From assembly GCF_041381155.1 (NCBI RefSeq), contig NC_091135.1, forward strand, positions 72,134,888 through 72,198,887: a DNA stretch of 64,000 nt, in the 5' to 3' direction. The notes beneath the pieces were generated by a model. It saw only the letters and a program-made list of their open reading frames with translations. It was not told the DNA's origin and did not search any database. Both the position numbers and the translations under genes were made by a program. Below, piece after piece: positions 14,920-27,900 of this stretch (within the stretch, counting starts at the first letter, position 1; the number at the start of each line of letters is the position of its first letter). Origin of the DNA: Argopecten irradians. Its lineage: Eukaryota > Mollusca > Bivalvia > Pectinida > Pectinidae.

Positions 14920-16726
14920 TATAGAGTTGGACTAATATGGCAATACAAACGAGTTTTTGAGACAGATGATTACGCCGAATATCTTTGTAAATATGTGATG
15001 TCATGCTTCTCTCATTTCAATTAAGAGTGGTTGGCATAACATCAACATGAGCTTAGGAAATTTCTACGAAATCCCTTTAGTGCCTAATTTTTCATGTCTA
15101 ATTTGGCACCAATGGACTTCCGTAGATGATTTAAGCGGATTAAAACTCGAGTATATTTTAGTAAACTTATCACAGATTGTAAACAGGACGCAATGTGTTA
15201 TCATATTTATGACATAGAAATATACTTGTGTCAAATCCAATGTAAAACTATCACAGACAAAGTAAATACATCAAAGTTTATCAGACAAAACTTTCTTAAA
15301 ACAATATTTTAGAACATATTGTGGAATTCAAAGTGGTCATCTCATAACACATGATTAACTAGCCCGAGTTACCAGAACAAGAAGACTGACATTTAACAGC
15401 TAGATGTCTGGGATATGACTAGACATATTCCTGCCAAATTGTCGATGTCTGGTGTTAGGGCCAAAGTAATTCGGGCTGGTGACTGACTAGAACTAATATC
15501 ACCGATTTCAAAAATAAAGAACAATGTGTTTATCAAGTTTACACGTATATATGATTTGTTTATCACACTGCAGCTTAGATGAAACCAGTTTTATATGTCT
15601 GGTTAGATACAGTTGTAATTGGGAAAAAGGCCTTTATAAGTAGCAAGGACCTTCGAACGTAAAATATTGAACTGATTTTAATGTACATTTAGCAACACGT
15701 CATTCCAAAAATATGAAATTGTAAAAAAAAATACCTCTAAATATATTCTCTGTATTTCATACGCATTTCTGAAAGGGCGGAATTAATGGCATGGACATAA
15801 AACATTTCTGGATTTAAATTATTAACATATCTGAATAATTCATATATACACTGTATTTTGAAAATAAAAACATAATTCATAACGCTATGCCATGTTTTGT
15901 TTTCGTTCGCTCTAAGACTATGGAAAACAATTAGCCCAAATGATTTAGCAAGAATTAATGTAAAACATATACAAGGTTTTACTATAAAAATGAGAATTTC
16001 TTCACGACTCCATGCAAATATGTTTTGCGTATTTTGTTTTCTCAATCACACTAGCATGTTGTGCAATTACTTAGATACACAACACAACTGTTCTACGGCG
16101 GTTAAAGGGGCAACACAAAAATGAGTATCACTGGAAACAAAAGTCAGGGAAAATACAAACATAATCTACTAAAACAAGCAAACATTTGAAATATGAAAGT
16201 TCAAAAGAATTGCGAGAAAAATTATGAAATATCAACGGTTGTCAACAAATATTTTTGTAGAATAGAATGTTTCATGCATACATAAATGTAATATTCATTC
16301 AAGTCAAATTAAATTTCCAAAATAAACAGAATGTTACATTTTATGTATAATATCTACATCTTGAGATTCACTGTCTGTCTGCAACAGAAAGAAATTGGGA
16401 AAATCATTTTAAACCTTAAAAAATAAATATCTATCAATAATACAAAATTCTTTTAACAGATCTTATTAATTATGTCTTAATCTAACCAATTATATGTTTC
16501 TATGATTTACTGCAAAATCATACAAGTTTTAAACACCTCGCTGATGCTCCATTCAGTAGAGGTCAGGAAATTTGGGGTCTAATAATGACACTTAAAATGT
16601 CAATTACGCATCAATTCTCTATAATATCCAAATGTAATGACATTTCAAAGAACTGACACTATGATGAATTGCTTTTGCTTAAAAAATCACAAGTGCTATT
16701 TGTAAATAGTGATAGTAGGTTCCAGT
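14920..16726. other. Unique AT-rich DNA, no convincing gene
   Basis: This stretch would be the 5' side of the minus-strand candidate at 14094-14919. Short open frames at 15737-16045 (minus) and 15897-16124 (plus) overlap each other antiparallel; neither shows recognisable motifs or splice context. No tandem repeat until the 21-bp array starts. Confidence 0.5.
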
Positions 16727-18376
16727 AACTACAGTGTCATTGTTGGTTACCACAGTGTCATTGTTGATTACCACAGTGTCATTGTTGGTTACCACAGTGT
16801 CATTGTTGGTTACCACAGTGTCATTGTTGGTTACCACAGTGTCATTGTTGGTTACCACAGTGTCATTGTTGGTTACCACAGTGTCATTGTTGGTTACCAC
16901 AGTGTCATTGTTGTTTACCACAGTGTCATTGTTGGTTACCACAGTGTCATTGTTGGTTACCACAGTGTCATTGTTGGTTACCACAGTGTCATTGTTGGTT
17001 ACCACAGTGTCATTTTTGGTTACCACAGTGTCATTGTTGATTACCACAGTGTCATTGTTGGTTACCACAGTGTCATTGATTGATTACCACAGTGTCATTG
17101 TTGATTACCACAGTGTCATTGTTGATTACCACAGTTGTCATTTGTTGGTTACCACAGTGTCATTGTTGGTTACCACAGTGTCATTGTTGGTTACCACAGT
17201 GTCATTGTTGTTACCAGTGTCATTGTTGGTTACCACAGTGTCATTGTTGGTTACCACAGTGTCATTGTTGGTTACCACAGTGTCATTGTTGATTACCACA
17301 GTGTCATTGTTGGTTACCACAGTGTCATTGTTGGTTACCACAGTGTCATTGTTGATTACCACAGTGTCATTGTTGGTTACCACAGTGTCATTGTTGTTTA
17401 CCACAGTGTCATTGTTGGTTACCACAGTGTCATTGTTGTTTACCACAGTGTCATTGTTGGTTACCACAGTGTCATTGTTGGTTACCACAGTGTCATTGTT
17501 GGTTACCACAGTGTCATTGTTGGTTACCACAGTGTCATTGTTGTTTACCACAGTGTCATTGTTGGTTACCACAGTGTCATTGTTGGTTACCACAGTGTCA
17601 TTGTTGGTTACCACAGTGTCATTGTTGGTTACCACAGTGTCATTGTTGGTTACCACAGTGTCATTGTTGTTTACCACAGTGTCATTGTTGGTTACCACAG
17701 TGTGTCATTGTTGGTTACCACAGTGTCATTGTTGTTTACCACAGTGTCATTGTTGGTTACCACAGTGTCATTGTTGGTTACCACAGTGTCATTGTTGGTT
17801 ACCACAGTGTCATTGTTGTTTACCACAGTGTCATTGTTGGTTACCACAGTGTCATTGTTGGTTACCACAGTGTCATTGTTGGTTACCACAGTGTCATTGT
17901 TGGTTACCACAGTGTCATTGTTGGTTACCACAGTGTCATTGTTGGTTACCACAGTGTCATTGTTGGTTACCACAGTGTCATTGTTGGTTACCACAGTGTC
18001 ATTGTTGGTTACCACAGTGTCATTGTTGGTTACCACAGTGTCATTGTTGGTTACCACAGTGTCATTGTTGGTTACCACAGTGTCATTGTTGGTTACCACA
18101 GTGTCATTGTTGTTTACCACAGTGTCATTGTTGGTTACCACAGTGTCATTGTTGGTTACCACAGTGTCATTGTTGGTTACCACAGTGTCATTGTTGGTTA
18201 CCACAGTGTCATTGTTGGTTACCACAGTGTCATTGTTGTTTTACCACAGTGTCATTGTTGGTTACCACAGTGTCATTGTTGGTTACCACAGTGTCATTGT
18301 TGGTTACCACAGTGTCATTGTTGGTTACCACAGTGTCATTGTTGGTTACCACAGTGTCATTGTTGGTTACCACAGT
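16727..18376. repeat. 21-bp minisatellite (about 78 copies)
   Basis: Near-perfect tandem copies of a 21-bp unit containing ACCACAGTGTCATTGTTGG. Variants change one base (GTTACC, GTTTACC, GATTACC) or drop or add a few bases near 17070, 17130, 17210, 17700 and 18240. Because 21 is a multiple of three and the unit lacks stops in several frames, long frames open on both strands: seven-residue repeats LVTTVSL or VGYHSVI on plus and VTNNDTV on minus. Identity is as high at third codon positions as elsewhere, with no start context or flanking exon, so I read it as non-coding. Confidence 0.95.
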
Positions 18377-18872
18377 ATAAGCCTATGAATCAATAATATT
18401 AGGAGAGTTGGCAGGAAAAGACAAACATCATAATGATAAAGACGACAAATTAATGTGACTCAATCATTCTAACTAAAGCTCCTTTTTATACACATTTAAA
18501 ATTCTTACAACTTTAAACAATGGCAGTTTTAAAACATGAAATAGCCCTTTCATGTAACGAATAAGCTGATTTTTGATGTACAATGCCTGGAAGCACTACT
18601 GTGAAAGTATGAGGTCCGTTAAAGGCATCAGTCATAGATTGGTTTGTTCAATGTTTCTTTTCATTGTCTCCTCAATTAAAACAATAGTATATATATAACT
18701 ATCCATTGAGACAAATCCTTGACAAATATTAGATTGTACACAGAAACTTCACCAAAAGTCTCCTGTTAGGTCTTATAAGCATCTAAGTGAGATGATTGAG
18801 CGAAGAGAGGTTCAATTTTATGTGAACAATAAATTAATGATTATAATATTGGAACTATATTACTAAGTATTT
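18377..18872. other. 3' flank or 3' UTR of the CIBAR1-like gene
   Basis: Unique sequence just downstream (minus-strand sense) of the stop codon at 18873. It probably holds the 3' UTR. I did not find an AATAAA signal at a typical distance on the minus strand, so the transcript end is not placed. Confidence 0.4.
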
Positions 18873-18953
18873 TCATCGTCGTGTTGAAAGTTCATCTTCA
18901 TAATCATCGTCATCATCGTCATCGTCGTCATCATCATCACCGTACATTGTTGA
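18873..18953 (-). CDS. CIBAR1: CIBAR1-like terminal exon f with poly-Asp tract
   Basis: 81 nt including TGA. Acceptor TTATATTGCAG. Encodes STMYG, then twelve consecutive Asp (GAT/GAC mix), then YEDELSTRR and stop. Vertebrate FAM92 also ends in an acidic stretch. This exon is too short to appear as a long open frame. Confidence 0.75.
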   Translation of the reverse strand, partial: STMYGDDDDDDDDDDDDYEDELSTRR

Positions 18954-21900
18954 CTGCAATATAAATAATTACGATATAAAATATAATATAATAAAATATA
19001 TCCTGGATAGAGTTAACTTCAATCTGGTATTACAGCAGAATTAATACATTGGAAATAGAGTATATTGAGTAGCGGTTAAATAATATCAATATGCGTTTGT
19101 ATCTAATATCTAACAAGAGCCCAATGGGCCCGAATCACCTGATATCTGGTAATCATGGTTCATAATTAACAATTTTGTTAAGATCAGAGGCCCAATATCA
19201 GGTCTCTACGCCTCACGATAATTAAGAAGAAGTCGTTTAAAGATTTCAGCCTATTTGATCCATGTGACCTTGAATGAAGGTCAAGGTCATCAATTTGAAC
19301 AAACTTGGTAGCCCTTTAACCCAGTATGTCACAGGCCCAATATCAGATCCCTAGGCCTCTTGGTTATTAAGAAGATATCGTTTAAATATTTCAGCCTATT
19401 TGACCCCTGTGACCTTCAATGAAGGTCTAGGTTATTCATTTAAATAAACTTCGTAGCCCTTCATCCCAAGATGTCACATGCCAAATATCAGTTCCCTATG
19501 CCTCTTGGTTATTAAGCAGAAGCGGTATCAAGATATTTCAGCCAACTTGATCCCTGTGACCTTGAATGAAGGTCAAGGTAATTCATTTTTACAAACTTAA
19601 TAGCCCTTCCTCCAAGCATGTCACATGCCCAATATCAGGTCTCTATGCATCTTGGTTATTAAGAAGTCGTTTAAAGATTTAATCCTATTTGACCCCTGTG
19701 ACCTTGAATAAAGGTCAAGGTCATTTATTTGAAAAAACTTGGTAGCCCTTCATCCATGCATCCTACAGGCTCAATATCAGTACCCTAGGCCTTCTGTTTC
19801 TTGAGAAGAAGTCGTTTAAAGATTTCAGTCTTTTTGACCCCTTTGACCTTGAATGAAGATCAAGGTCATTCATTTGAACAAACTTGGTAGCCCTTCATCC
19901 CAGCATTCTGCAGGCCTAATATCAGGTCTCTAGGCCTCTTAGTTATTCACATGAAATTGTTTAAGGGATTTTAGCCTATTTGACTCCTGTGACCTTGAAT
20001 GAAGGTCAATGTCATTCATTTGTACAAACTTGGTAGCCCTTCATCCCAGCATGAAACAGGCTTAATATCAGTTCCCTAGACCTCTTGGTTATTAAGTAGA
20101 ATAAGTTTAAAGATTTAAGCCTATCTGACCCCTGTGACTTTTAATGAAGGTCAAGGTCATTCACTTGAACAAACTTCGTAGCCCTTCATCCCATGATGTC
20201 ACATGCCAAATATCACCTCCCTAGGCCTCTTGGTTATTAAGCAGAAGTCATATCAAGATATATTAGTGTATTTGACCCCTGTGACCTTGAGTGAAGGTCA
20301 AGGTCATTAATTTGAACAAACTTTGTAATCCTTCATCCCAGCATGTCACAAGCCCAATATCAGGTCCCTAGACCCTTGACCCCTCTGACCTTGAATGGAG
20401 GTCAAAGCATTCATTTGAACAAACTTTATAGCCCTTCTTCCCAGCATGTCACCTGCCTAATATAAGGTCCCTAGGCCTCTTATGTATTAAGAAGAAATTG
20501 TTTAATGATTTTAACCTATTTGACTCCTGTGACCTTTAATGAAGGGCAAGGTCATTCATTTGAACAAACTTGGTAGCCCTTCATCCAAGGATGTCGCAAT
20601 CCAAATATCAGGTCCCTAGGCCTATTGGTTATTAAGCAGAAGTTTTAGCAGAATATTTTAGCCTATTTGACCCCTGTGACCTTGAATGAAGGTCAAGGTC
20701 ATTAATTTGAACAAACTTTGTAATCCTTCGTCCAAGCATGTCAAATGCCCAATATCAGGTGCCTTGGCCTCTCAGTTATTATGCAGAAGTTGTATCAAGA
20801 TATTTCAGCCTATTTGACCCTGTGACCTTGCATGAAGTTCAGGGTCATTCATTTGAACAACTTGGTAGCCATTCATCCCAGTATGCTATAAGTGAAATTT
20901 CAGGACTCTAGGTCTCCAAGTTGTTTAAATGGAAAATTTGACGCCAGCCGGACTATGGACGCCGCACCACAGCATAAGCTCACTTGCCCTTCGGGCAGTA
21001 GAGCTAAAACGAGAGAATTGTTTTGTGTACAAAGTTCATTCGAGGACAAAATTTGATGTTCACATATACCAATGTATGACTAGCTTTATATTGACAGTGT
21101 AAATTTTGTCATGAATTCAGTTTTAGCTTCACTGATTTAAAGACCAAAGTACAAAATGAAATGACAGAAAATGAATTTATGACAATACCACCACAACATG
21201 TATCTTTTAAAACCAAGTCTGCTCTCATATCACTAATGGAAACTGAGTACCGGTATTCCTTAATGTGATCCTGGAGTCAACCATAAAACTCCCCCGCAGT
21301 CTTCAACAACGTTTAATAAATAAACCTGTTTGTTGTTCTATATCCCGTTACCTACCCCTCTTGTGTTGATGCGTACTCGTCGATTCGACCCTGACATTGA
21401 CGAGTCGCCATATGTATCTCCATATGTGTCCGTTTCCATAGATCCTGTCCCAATGGTGGTGGACATTCCAGAAGACGTGCCTGTCCCAAGACTTTCCAGT
21501 GTTCTGTTATATTCCTCAGGATTTGTACCTTTGGCAAGTCTGAGCTTTCGTCGGAATTCCTGTAAGTATCAAAGAAGTTAAACTAAATAGGTTAAGCTCT
21601 ATATAAGTAGATTAAGTTCTAACTTTCTCCACAAACTCTTACTTCTGAAGAATTTTAATAATAAGAAAAATAGAGAGATAATTAATTTTCAAATAAACGA
21701 AATTTATGTGCTTAACAAAACATATAATCACAGGAACTTAATCATCAATTCACATTTAGTTATTTATTGCAATGCTTTTTAATTGGTATATCTATAGCTG
21801 TTACAAACCTGGCCATCTGTAAAAGGACTGACTGGGTTAGACAAATGTGGCCTTTATTATTTATGTGGTATTTGTAATATACATATGTGTCTTACATCTA

Positions 21901-24900
21901 AATCTCTATCTTCGTCCACCAGTGCTAGACTTTCAAAACACTTGGAGTAAAATTCCAAGGCTCTGGCATGAAACATCATCTCAACATTTACAAAGTCTAT
22001 CATGATATTCTGTAATGACAAAACAATAACAGTGAGACACAAAACATTATACCAAGCTTTAATTCATGAATACCAATAAATGTGACAGGTCTGGATTCTT
22101 AATTAATATTAACAATGATCATAAAACAAACAATAAAAAACAAATTTGAACATTATGTTTGATCTAAATGGGTCTCCTTAAATACACCAAAGTCAGATCA
22201 GATAGGAAACCAGGATAAAAATAATACCCACCTCCTCAAATATACCTAAGTCTGATCAGATAGAAACCCAGGATAAAAATAATACCCACCTCCTCAAATA
22301 TACCTAAGTCAGATCAGATAGGAACCCAGGATAAAAATAATATCCACCTCCTCAAATATACCTCCACCTCCTCAAATATACCTAAGTCAGATCAGAAAAT
22401 ACCTAGGTCTGACCTCCTCAAAAATACCAGGTCTGATCAGATAGAAACCCAGGATAAAAATAATACCCACCTCCTCAAATATACCTAAGTCAGATCAGAT
22501 AGAAACCCAGGATAAAAATAATACCCACCTCCTCAAATGTACCTAAGTCAGATCAGATAGGAACCCAGGATAAAAATAATACCCACCTCCACAAATACAC
22601 CAAAGTCAGATCTGGTATGGAATCCACTAAAAAAATAAAAATCGCCTCCTCAAATACACCAAAGTCAGATCTGGTATGGAATCCACAATATAAATAATAC
22701 CCACCTCCTCAAATACACCAAAGTCAGATCTGGTATGGAATCCACAATATAAATAATACCCACCTCCTCAAATACACCAAAGTCAGATCTGGTATGGAAT
22801 TCACAATAAAAATAAAACCTACCTCCTCAAATACACCAAAGTCAGATCTGATTAAGGAAACCAGGTTAAAAAAGTACCCACATTCTTGCCAATTTCAAAA
22901 ATTCATGGCAGGGCACAATAGTCAAGGGGTCAGAACTCTTACAAGTCTAATCAAAATGTCATTACGTAGACCAATTTAAACGATTAAAAATCCAATGACT
23001 TCTAAACAAAAAAAATATTTGTTTGTAAACATTGAAGGGATGGATAACAAAAACTCAAAAAAAAAACGTACCTTGACGTCGTGGATTCGGTTTTTCTCAA
23101 ATAAATCTAGCTGCGATTCCAGGGCTTTACTTCCTATAGACGCATCAGCAGATGCCTTCTGTACCTCAGTTTCAGCCTACATAAAAACAGACATTTATAT
23201 CATACAGGTATAACCCATTCTGTCTCAGCCTACATAAAAACAGACATTTATATCATACAGGTAGAACACCTTCTGTCTCAGCCTACATAAAAACAGATAT
23301 CTATATCATACAGGTAGAACTCATTCTGTCTCAGCCTACATTATAACAGACATTTCTGTCTCAGCCTACATAAAAACAGACATTTATATCATATCTGTCT
23401 CAACCTACATAGAAAAATACATTTATATCATACAGGTATAACTCATACTGTCTCAGCCTACAAAAAAACGGACATTTATAAAATAAGGTATAACGCCTTC
23501 TGTCTAAGCCTACATAAAAACAGACATTTATATCATACAGGTATAACTCCTTCTGTCTCAGCCTACATAAAACAGACATTTATATCATACAGGTAAGACA
23601 CTTTCTGTCTCAGCCTACATAATAACAGACATTTGTATCATATCTGTCTCAGCCTACATAGAAAAATACATTTATATCATACAGTATAACTCATACTGTC
23701 TCAGCCTACAAAAAAACGACATTTATAAAATACAGGTATAACGCCTTCTGTCTCAGCCTATATAAAAACAGACATTTGTATCATACAGGTATAACATCTT
23801 CTGTCTCAGCCTACATATAAACAGACATTTATATCATACAGGTATAACTCCTTCTGTCTCAGCCTACGTAAAAACATACATTTATATCATACAGGTAAGA
23901 CACTTTCTGTCTCAGCCTACATAATAACAGAAATTTCTGTCTCAGCCTACATAAAAACAGACATTTATATCATACAGGTATAACACCTTCTGTTTCAGCC
24001 TACATAATAACAGACATTTATATCATACAGATAAAACACCTTCTGTCTCAGCCTACATAATAACAGACATTTATATCATACAGGTAGAACACCTTCTGTC
24101 TCAGCCTACAAAAAAACAGACATTTATATCATACAGGTAGAACACCTTCTGTCTCAGCCTACATAAAAACAGACATTTATAACATACAGGTAAAACACCT
24201 TCTGTCTCAGCCTACATAATAACAGACATTTCTGTGTCAGCCTACATAAAAACAGACATTTATATCATACAGGTAGAACACTTTCTGTCTCAGCCTACAT
24301 AAAAACAGACATTTATATCATACAGGTAAAACACCTTCTGTCTCAGCCTACATAATAACAGACATTTATATCATACAGGTATAACACCTTCTGTTTCAGC
24401 CTACATAATAACAGACATTTATATCATACCGATAAAACACCTTCTGTCTCAGCCTACATAATAACAGACATTTATATCATACAGGTAGAACACCTTCTGT
24501 CTCAGCCTACATAATAACAGAAATTTCTGTCTCAGCCTACATAAAAACAGACATTTATATCATACAGGTATAACACCTTCTGTTTCAGCCTACATAATAA
24601 CAGACATTTATATCATACAGATAAAACACCTTCTGTCTCAGCCTACATAATAACAGACATTTATATCATACAGGTAGAACACCTTCTGTCTCAGCCTACA
24701 TAAAAACAGACATTTATATCATACAGGTAGAACACCTTCTGTCTCAGCCTACATAAAAACAGACATTTATAACATACAGGTAAAACATCTTCTGTCTCAG
24801 CCTACATAATAACAGACATTTCTGTCTCAGCCTACATAAAAACAGACATTTATATCATACAGGTAGAACACTTTCTGTCTCAGCCTACATAAAAACAGAC

Positions 24901-27900
24901 ATATATCATACAGGTAGAACACTTTCTGTCTCAGCCTACATAAAAACAGACATTTATATCATACAGGTAAAACACCTTCTGTCTCAGCCTACATAATAAC
25001 AGACATTTCTGTCTCAGCCTACATAAAAACAGACATTTATATCATACAGGTAGAACACCTTCTGTCTCAGCCTACATAAAAACAGACATTTATATCATAC
25101 AGGTAAAACACCTTCTGTCTCAGCCTACATAAAAACAGACATTTATATCATACAGATAAAACACCTTCTGTCTCAGCCTACATAATAACAGACATTTCTG
25201 TCTCAGCCTAAAACAGACTATCATAAAAACAGACTTCTGTCTCAGCTATCATACAGACTATATCATACAGTAAACACTTTCTGTCTCAGCCTACATAAAC
25301 AGACTTAATCATACAGATAAAACACTCCTCAGCCTTAATAAAACAGACATTTCTGTCTCAGCCTACATAAAAACAGACATTTATATCATACAGATAAAAC
25401 ACCTTCTGTCTCAGCCTACATAAAACAGACATTTATATCATACAGGTAAGACACTTTCTGTCTCAGCCTACATAATAACAGACATTTGTATCATATCTGT
25501 CTCAGCCTACATAGAAAAATACATGTATATCATACAGGTATAACCCATTCTGTCTCAGCCTATATAAAAACAGACATTTGTATCATACAGGTATAACATC
25601 TTCTGTCTCAGCCTACATATAAACAGACATTTATATCATACAGGTATAACTCCTTCTGTCTCAGCCTACATAAAAACATACATTTATATCATACAGGTAA
25701 GACACCTTCTGTCTCAGCCTACATAATAACAGACATTTATATCATACAGGTAGAACACCTTCTGTCTCAGCCTACATAATAACAGAAATTTCTGTCTCAG
25801 CCTACATAAAAACAGACATTTATATCATACAGGTATAACACCTTCTGTTTCAGCCTACATAATAACAGACATTTATATCATACAGATAAAACACCTTCTG
25901 TCTCAGCCTACATAAAAACAGACATTTATATCATACAGGTAGAACACCTTCTGTCTCAGCCTACATAAAAACAGACATTTATAACATACAGGTAAAACAT
26001 CTTCTGTCTCAGCCTACATAATAACAGACATTTCTGTCTCAGCCTACATAAAAACAGACATTTATATCATACAGGTAGAACACTTTCTGTCTCAGCCTAC
26101 ATAAAAACAGACATATATCATACAGGTAGAACACTTTCTGTCTCAGCCTACATAAAAACAGACATTTATATCATACAGGTAAAACACCTTCTGTCTCAGC
26201 CTACATAATAACAGACATTTCTGTCTCAGCCTACATAAAAACAGACATTTATATCATACAGGTAGAACACCTTCTGTCTCAGCCTACATAAAAACAGACA
26301 TTTATATCATACAGGTAAAACACCTTCTGTCTCAGCCTACATAATAACAGACATTTATATCATACAGATAAAACACCTTCTGTCTCAGCCTACATAATAA
26401 CAGACATTTCTGTCTCAGCCTACATAAAAACAGACATTTATATCATACAGATAAAACACCTTCTGTCTCAGCCTACTTAATAACTGACATTTCTGTCTCA
26501 GCCTACATAAAAACAGACATTTATATCATACAGATAAAACACCTTCTGTCTCAGCCTACATAATAACAGACATTTCTGTCTCAGCCTACATAAAAACAGA
26601 CATTTATATCATACAGATAAAACACCTTCTGTCTCAGCCTATATAAAAACAGACATTTCTGTCTCAGCCTACATAAAACAGACATTTATATCATACAGGT
26701 GTAACATGATTAAACAAGAGGCCCATGGTCCTTAACGGTCATCTGACTATTAGTACAATACAACATAGTCGCCTATTTGACCCCTTTGACCTTGAATGAA
26801 GATCAAGGTCATTCATTTGAACAAACTTGGTAGCCCTTCATGCCAGCATGCGACAGGCCTAATATCAGGTCTCTAGGCCTCTTAGTTATTCACAAGAAGT
26901 TGTTTAAAGGATTTTAGCCTATTTGACCCCTGTGACCTTGAATGAAGGTCAAGGTCATTTATTTGAACAAACTTGGTAGCCCTTCATCCCAGCATCCTAC
27001 AGGCGCAATATCAGTACCCATGGCCTTCTGGTTTTTGAGAAGAAGTCGTTTAAAGATTTTAGCCTATTGACCCCTGTGACCTTGAATGAAGGTCAAGGTC
27101 ATTCATTTGAACAAACTTGATAGCCCTTCATCCCAGCAACCTACAGGCCAAATATGAGTACCCTGGGCCTTCCGGTTATTGAGAAGAAGTCGTTTGAATG
27201 AAAAGTTTATGGACGGCTGGCGGCGCACGGCGCACGGCGCACGACGACGGACGGTGCATGATGACAATAGGTCATCCTGACCCTTTGGGTCAGATGACCT
27301 AAAAACTATACATTTATATCATATAGGTATAACACCTTCTGTCTCAGCAACATACAAGTTTACCATAAATGATTGGACTTTCACCAAGGGCAATGATTAT
27401 TTTAACAATTATTTACAAATACACAATTTAAACATGATATTTGTTTAAGGAAGTATTTCAGAGGTTTTGTTTCCTGGTGATTTTATTTCCATTCAACACA
27501 TTTCATGATGCTATCTTAAAGCTGTCATTCTGCACCGTCAATAATGCATGCCGTTGTCTTGATTTTCACTTACCCGGCTCTGACAATTTGTTAAAGAAAT
27601 ACATATAGCATGCTTGTAAAGTATATAAAAAAAACACAATGCATGAGCTTTTTTGTTTTGTGTATTGTAAAAAAATTAGTAATCTGTTTTGGCAAAAAGC
27701 AATTGTACTGAAAGCTTCACACCAAATATTTACCATTTTTTTCGTGTACTACAAAATGAAATCTCACAGCTTGTATATTATTAACTCAATGGCTAGTCAA
27801 ACAAACAATATTTGCAATATATGGTATTTATAGATCTACAGCAATTACAGAAAAACTATTTATAGCACTTTAACAATCAGAGATAAACTGTTTATAGTTC

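Noticed and set aside
15737-16124. Overlapping ORFs on opposite strands as a reverse-transcriptase tail
   Set aside because: Words such as RLWKTI looked LINE-like but no ordered series of landmarks follows, unlike the remnant at 55535-56125.
16734-18380. 548-codon open frame with Val-Thr-Leu repeats
   Set aside because: Product of a 21-bp minisatellite; both strands are open, there is no start context, and nothing suggests selection on codons.
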